From assembly GCA_014843695.1 (NCBI GenBank), contig CM026390.1:92442530-92506529 (forward strand): DNA of 64,000 bases, written 5' to 3'. The stretch's first letter is position 1. Each line of letters begins with the position of its first letter. Positions 59,134 to 64,000 of this stretch are shown here, piece by piece. The translations under genes were made by a program, and so were the position numbers. The stretch is from Archivesica marissinica. Lineage: Eukaryota; Mollusca; Bivalvia; Venerida; Vesicomyidae. A model generated the notes under the pieces. The model searched no databases and was not told the origin of the DNA. It worked only from the letters and a program-made list of their open reading frames with translations.

Positions 59134-62100
59134 TCAATGATGCTTTCTGGTGTCTGACCTTCTGTCAATGATGTTTTCTGGTGTCTTTGACCTTCTGTCA
59201 ATGATGTTTTCTGGTGTCTTTGACCTTCTGTCAATGATGCTTTCTGGTGTCTTTGATCTTCTGTCAATGATGCTTTCTGGTGTCTTTGACCTTCTGTCAA
59301 TGATGTTTTCTGGTGTCTTTGAACGTTTGTCAATGATGCTTTCTGGTGTCTTTGACCTTCTGTCAATGATGTTTTCTGGTGTCTTTGAACGTTTGTCAAT
59401 GATGTTTTCTGGTGTCTTTGACCTTCTGTCAATGATGCTTTCTGGTGTCTTTGACCTTCTTTGATGTTTTCTGGTGTCTTTGACTCTGTCAATGATGTTT
59501 TCTGGTGTCTTTGACCTTCTGTCAATGATGTTTTCTGGTGTCTTTGACGTTTGTCAATGATGCTTTCTGGTGTCTTTGACCTTCTGTCAATGATGTTTTC
59601 TGGTGTCTTTGACCTTCTGTCAATGATGTTTTCTGGTGTCTTTGACCTTCTTTGATGTTTTCTGGTGTCTTTGAACGTTTGTCAATGATGCTTTCTGGTG
59701 TCTTTGACCTTCTGTCAATGATGCTTTCTGGTGTCTTTGACCATCTTTGATGTTTTCTGGTGTCTTTGACCTTCTGTCAATGATGCTTTCTGGTGTCTTT
59801 GACCTTCTGTCAATGATGCTTTCTGGTGTCTGACCTTCTGTCAATGATGTTTTCTGGTGTCTTTGACCTTCTGTCAATGATGTTTTCTGGTGTCTTTGAC
59901 CTTCTTTGATGTTTTCTGGTGTCTTTGACCTTCTGTCAATGATGCTTTCTGGTGTCTTTGAACGTTTGTCAATGATGCTTTCTGGTGTCTGACCTTCTGT
60001 CAATGATGCTTTCTGGTGTCTTTGACCTTCTTTGATGTTTTCTGGTGTCGTTGACCTTATGTCAATGATGTTTTCTGGTGTCTTTGACCTTCTGTCAATG
60101 ATGCTTTCTGGTGTCTTTGATCTTATGTCAATGATGCTTTCTGGTGTCTTTGACCTTCTGTCAATGATGCTTTCTGGTGTCTTTGACCTTCTTTGATGTT
60201 TTCTGGTGTCTTTGACCTTCTGTCAATGATGCTTTCTGGTGTCTTTGACCTTCTGTCAATGATGCTTTCTTGTGTCTTTGACCTTCTGTCAATGATGCTT
60301 TCTGGTGTCTGACCTTCTGTCAATGATGTTTTCTGGTGTCTTTGACCTTCTGTCAATGATGTTTTCTGGTGTCTTTGACCTTCTGTCAATGATGCTATCT
60401 GGTGTCTTTGACCTTCTGTCAATGATGTTTTCTGGTGTCTTTGACCTTCTGTCAGTGATGTTTTCTGGTGTCTTTGACCGTCTGTCAATGATGTTTTCTG
60501 GTGTCTTTGAACGTTTGTCAATGATGTTTTCTGGTGTCTTTGAACGTTTGTCAGTGATGTTTTCTGGTGTCTTTGACCTTCTGTCAGTGATGTTTTCTGG
60601 TGTCTTTGAACGTTTGTCAATGATGTTTTCTGGTGTCTTTGACCTGTCAATGATGCTTTCTGGTGTCTTTGAACTTCTGTCAATGATGCTTTCTGGTGTC
60701 TTTGACCTTCTGTCAATGATGCTTTCTGGTGTCTTTGAACGTTTGTCAATGATGCTTTCTGGTGTCTTTGACCTTCTGTCAATGATGTTTTCTGGTGTCT
60801 TTGACCGTCTGTCAATGATGTTTTCTGGTGTCTTTGAACTTCTGTCAATGATGTTTTCTGGTGTCTTTGACCGTCTGTCAGTGATGTTTTCTGGTGTCTT
60901 TGAACTTCTGTCAATGATGTTTTCTGGTGTCTTTGAACGTTTGTCAATGATGCTTTCTGGTGTCTTTGACCTTCTGTCAATGATGTTTTCTGGTGTCTTT
61001 GACCGTCTGTCAATGATGTTTTCTGGTGTCTTTGACCTTCTTTGATGTTTTCTGGTGTCTTTGACCTTCTGTCAATGATGCTTTCTGGTGTCTTTGACCT
61101 TCTGTCAATGATGTTTTCTGGTGTCTTTGACCTTCTTTGATGTTTTCTGGTGTCTTTGACCTTCTGTCAATGATGTTTTCTGGTGTCTTTGACCTTCTGT
61201 CAATGATGCTTTCTGGTGTCTTTGACCTTCTGTCAATGATGCTTTCTGGTGTCTTTGACCTTCTGTCAATGATGCTTTCTGGTGTCTTTGACCTTCTTTG
61301 ATGTTTTCTGGTGTCTTTGACCTTCTGTTAATGATGCTTTCTGGTGTCTTTGACCTGTCAATGATGTTTTCTGGTGTCTTTGACCTTCTGTCAATGATGC
61401 TTTCTGGTGTCTTTGACCTTCTGTCAATGATGCTTTCTGGTGTCTTTGACCTTCTGTCAATGATGCTTTCTGGTGTCTTTGACCTTCTGTCAATGATGTT
61501 TTCTGGTGTCTTTGACCTGTCAATGATGTTTTCTGGTGTCTTTGACCTTCTGTCAATGATGTTTTCTGGTGTCTTTGACCTTCTGTCAATGATGCTTTCT
61601 GGTGTCTTTGACCTTCTGTCAATGATGTTTTCTGGTGTCTTTGACCTTCTGTCAATGATGCTTTCTGGTGTCTTTGACCTTCTGTCAATGATGTTTTCTG
61701 GTGTCTTTGACCTTCTGTCAATGATGCTTTCTGGTGTCTTTGACCTTCTGTCAATGATGCTTTCTGGTGTCTTTGACCTTCTGTCAATGATGTTTTCTGG
61801 TGTCTTTGACCTTCTGTCAATGATGTTTTCTGGTGTCTTTGACCTTCTGTCAATGATGCTTTCTGGTGTCTTTGACCTTCTGTCAATGATGCTTTCTGGT
61901 GTCTTTGACCTTCTGTCAATGATGCTTTCTGGTGTCTTTGACCTTCTGTCAATGATGTTTTCTGGTGTCTTTGACCTTCTGTCAATGATGCTTTCTGGTG
62001 TCTTTGACCTTCTGTCAATGATGTTTTCTGGTGTCTTTGACCTTCTGTCAATGATGTTTTCTGGTGTCTTTGACCTTCTGTCAATGATGCTTTCTGGTGT

Positions 62101-64000
62101 CTTTGACCTTCTGTCAATGATGCTTTCTGGTGTCTTTGACCTTCTGTCAATGATGTTTTCTGGTGTCTTTGACCTTCTGTCAATGATGTTTTCTGGTGTC
62201 TTTGACCTTCTGTCAATGATGCTTTCTGGTGTCTTTGACCTTCTGTCAATGATGTTTTCTGGTGTCTTTGACCTTCTGTCAATGATGTTTTCTGGTGTCT
62301 TTGACCTTCTGTCAATGATGCTTTCTGGTGTCTTTGACCTTCTGTCAATGATGCTTTCTGGTGTCTTTGACCTTCTGTCAATGATGTTTTCTGGTGTCTT
62401 TGACCTTCTGTCAATGATGCTTTCTGGTGTCTTTGACCTTCTGTCAATGATGTTTTCTGGTGTCTTTGACCTTCTGTCAATGATGTTTTCTGGTGTCTTT
62501 GACCGTCTGTCAATGATGTTTTCTGGTGTCTTTGAACGTTTGTCAATGATGTTTTCTGGTGTCTTTGAACGTCTGTCAATGATGTTTTCTGGTGTCTTTG
62601 AACGTTTGTCAATGATGTTTTCTGGTGTCTTTGAACGTCTGTCAATGATGCTTTCTGGTGTCTTTGAACTTCTGTCAATGATGCTTTCTGGTGTCTTTGA
62701 CCTTCTGTCAATGATGCTTTCTGGTGTCTTTGAACTTCTGTCAATGATGTTTTCTGGTGTCTTTGAACATTTGTCAATGATGCTTTCTGGTGTCTTTGAC
62801 CTTCTGTCAATGATGTTTTCTGGTGTCTTTGACCGTCTGTCAATGATGTTTTCTGGTGTCTTTGACCTTCTGTCAATGATGCTTTCTGGTGTCTTTGACC
62901 TTCTGTCAATGATGCTTTCTGGTGTCTTTGACCTTCTGTCAATGATGCTTTCTGGTGTCTTTGACCTTCTTTGATGTTTTCTGGTGTCTTTGACCTTCTG
63001 TCAATGATGTTTTCTGGTGTCTTTGACCTTCTGTCAATGATGTTTTCTGGTGTCTTTGACCTTCTGTCAATGATGCTTTCTGGTGTCTTTGATCTTATGT
63101 CAATGATGCTTTCTGGTGTCTTTGACCTTCTGTCAATGATGCTTTCTGGTGTCTTTGACCTTCTTTGATGTTTTCTGGTGTCTTTGACCTTCTGTCAATG
63201 ATGCTTTCTGGTGTCTTTGACCTTCTTTGATGTTTTCTGGTGTCTTTGACCTTCTGTCAATGATGCTTTCTGGTGTCTTTGACCTTCTGTCAATGATGCT
63301 TTCTGGTGTCTTTTACCTTCTGTCAATGATGCTTTCTGGTGTCTGACCTTCTGTCAATGATGTTTTCTGGTGTCTTTGACCTTCTGTCAATGATGTTTTC
63401 TGGTGTCTTTGACCTTCTGTCAATGATGCTTTCTGGTGTCTTTGACCTTCTGTCAATGATGCTTTCTGGTGTCTTTGACCTTCTGTCAATGATGCTTTCT
63501 GGTGTCTTTGACCTTCTGTCAATGATGTTTTCTGGTGTCTTTGACCTTCTGTCAATGATGCTTTCTGGTGTCTTTGACCTTCTGTCAATGATGCTTTCTG
63601 GTGTCTTTGACCTTCTGTCAATGATGCTTTCTGGTGTCTTTGACCTTCTGTCAATTGTGCTTTCTGGTGTCTTTGACCTTCTGTCAATGATGTTTTCTGG
63701 TGTCTTTGACCTTCTGTCAATGATGCTTTCTGGTGTCTTTGACCTTCTGTCAATGATGTTTTCTGGTGTCTTTGACCTTCTGTCAATGATGCTTTCTGGT
63801 GTCTTTGACCTTCTGTCAATGATGTTTTCTGGTGTCTTTGACCTTCTGTCAATGATGCTTTCTGGTGTCTTTGACCTTCTGTCAATGATGCTTTCTGGTG
63901 TCTTTGACCATCTTTGATGCTTTCTGGTGTCTTTGACCGTCTGTCAATGATGCTTTCTGGTGTCTTTGACCTTCTGTCAATGATGTTTTCTGGTGTCTTT
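59134..64000. repeat. About 5.7-kb higher-order block in the 33-bp array, copy 2
   Basis: Second copy of the block at 53410-58290, including the rare caattgtgctttc unit (about 57990 and 63652), the ctttgatcttatg units and the ttttacctt unit. It is cut by the window end. Confidence 0.85.

Larger units (their letters stand above)
51982..64000. repeat. 33-bp minisatellite, about 364 copies, running off the window
   Basis: The unit is tcaatgatgctttctggtgt followed by ctttgaccttctg. Main variants are gatgct/gatgtt, gacctt/gacc gt/gaacgt and cttctg/cttctttg. Shortened units (tttgatgtt, ctgacctt, gacctgtc) shift the frame. Because 33 is a multiple of 3, long 11-residue periodic frames occur on both strands, broken by the shortened units, which argues against a gene. 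Confidence 0.97.

Noticed and set aside
52014..63917. 11-residue periodic open frames on both strands of the 33-bp array
   Set aside because: The unit length is a multiple of 3 and lacks stops in some frames on both strands. Shortened units break the frames repeatedly, and one such frame runs through the N gap.

Overview
The window looks like non-coding, repeat-dominated DNA from an animal nuclear genome. I found no protein-coding gene, no rRNA and no convincing stand-alone tRNA gene. The repeat mix is tRNA-headed SINEs with target-site duplications, TTAA-flanked piggyBac-like MITEs, TA-flanked Tc1/mariner-like MITEs, hAT-like elements and many minisatellites. This suggests a marine invertebrate, most likely a bivalve mollusc. 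That assignment is inference from repeat style, and the species cannot be named.

Layout. 1-332 is an assembly gap. 333-11450 is one minisatellite of about 278 copies of a 40-bp unit, which ends directly against a 5'-truncated SINE. 11.6-26 kb is AT-rich spacer with small MITEs, SINEs and seven minisatellites. 26-31.5 kb holds nested transposons, including a SINE inside a SINE that is itself split by a 1.6-kb TGT...ACA element. 32.1-34.1 kb is a 40-bp-class minisatellite and 34.5-35.6 kb is a GT tract of about 1 kb. 35.6-46 kb is a mosaic of SINEs, piggyBac-like and foldback MITEs and hAT-like elements, with a 31-bp array at 43-44.4 kb. 46.1-48.9 kb is a piggyBac-like MITE swollen to 2.8 kb by tandem expansion of its own end. 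49.9-51 kb has two more minisatellites. 50982-51981 is a 1000-N gap. 51982-64000 is a 33-bp minisatellite of about 364 copies that runs off the window.

Nothing works together as a pathway. The biology is repeat dynamics. Names used here are local labels: S1-S5 are SINE families, P1-P3 are TTAA-flanked or foldback MITE families, M is Tc1/mariner-like and H1/H2 are hAT-like. The most interesting pattern is that terminal segments of P1 and P2, ending at the inverted repeat and TTAA, have become tandem arrays at three separate loci. The junctions show short microhomology, a possible route from MITE to minisatellite. A paralogous empty site supports the TTAA target duplication of P1. The long open frames over the arrays are artefacts of stop-free repeat units.
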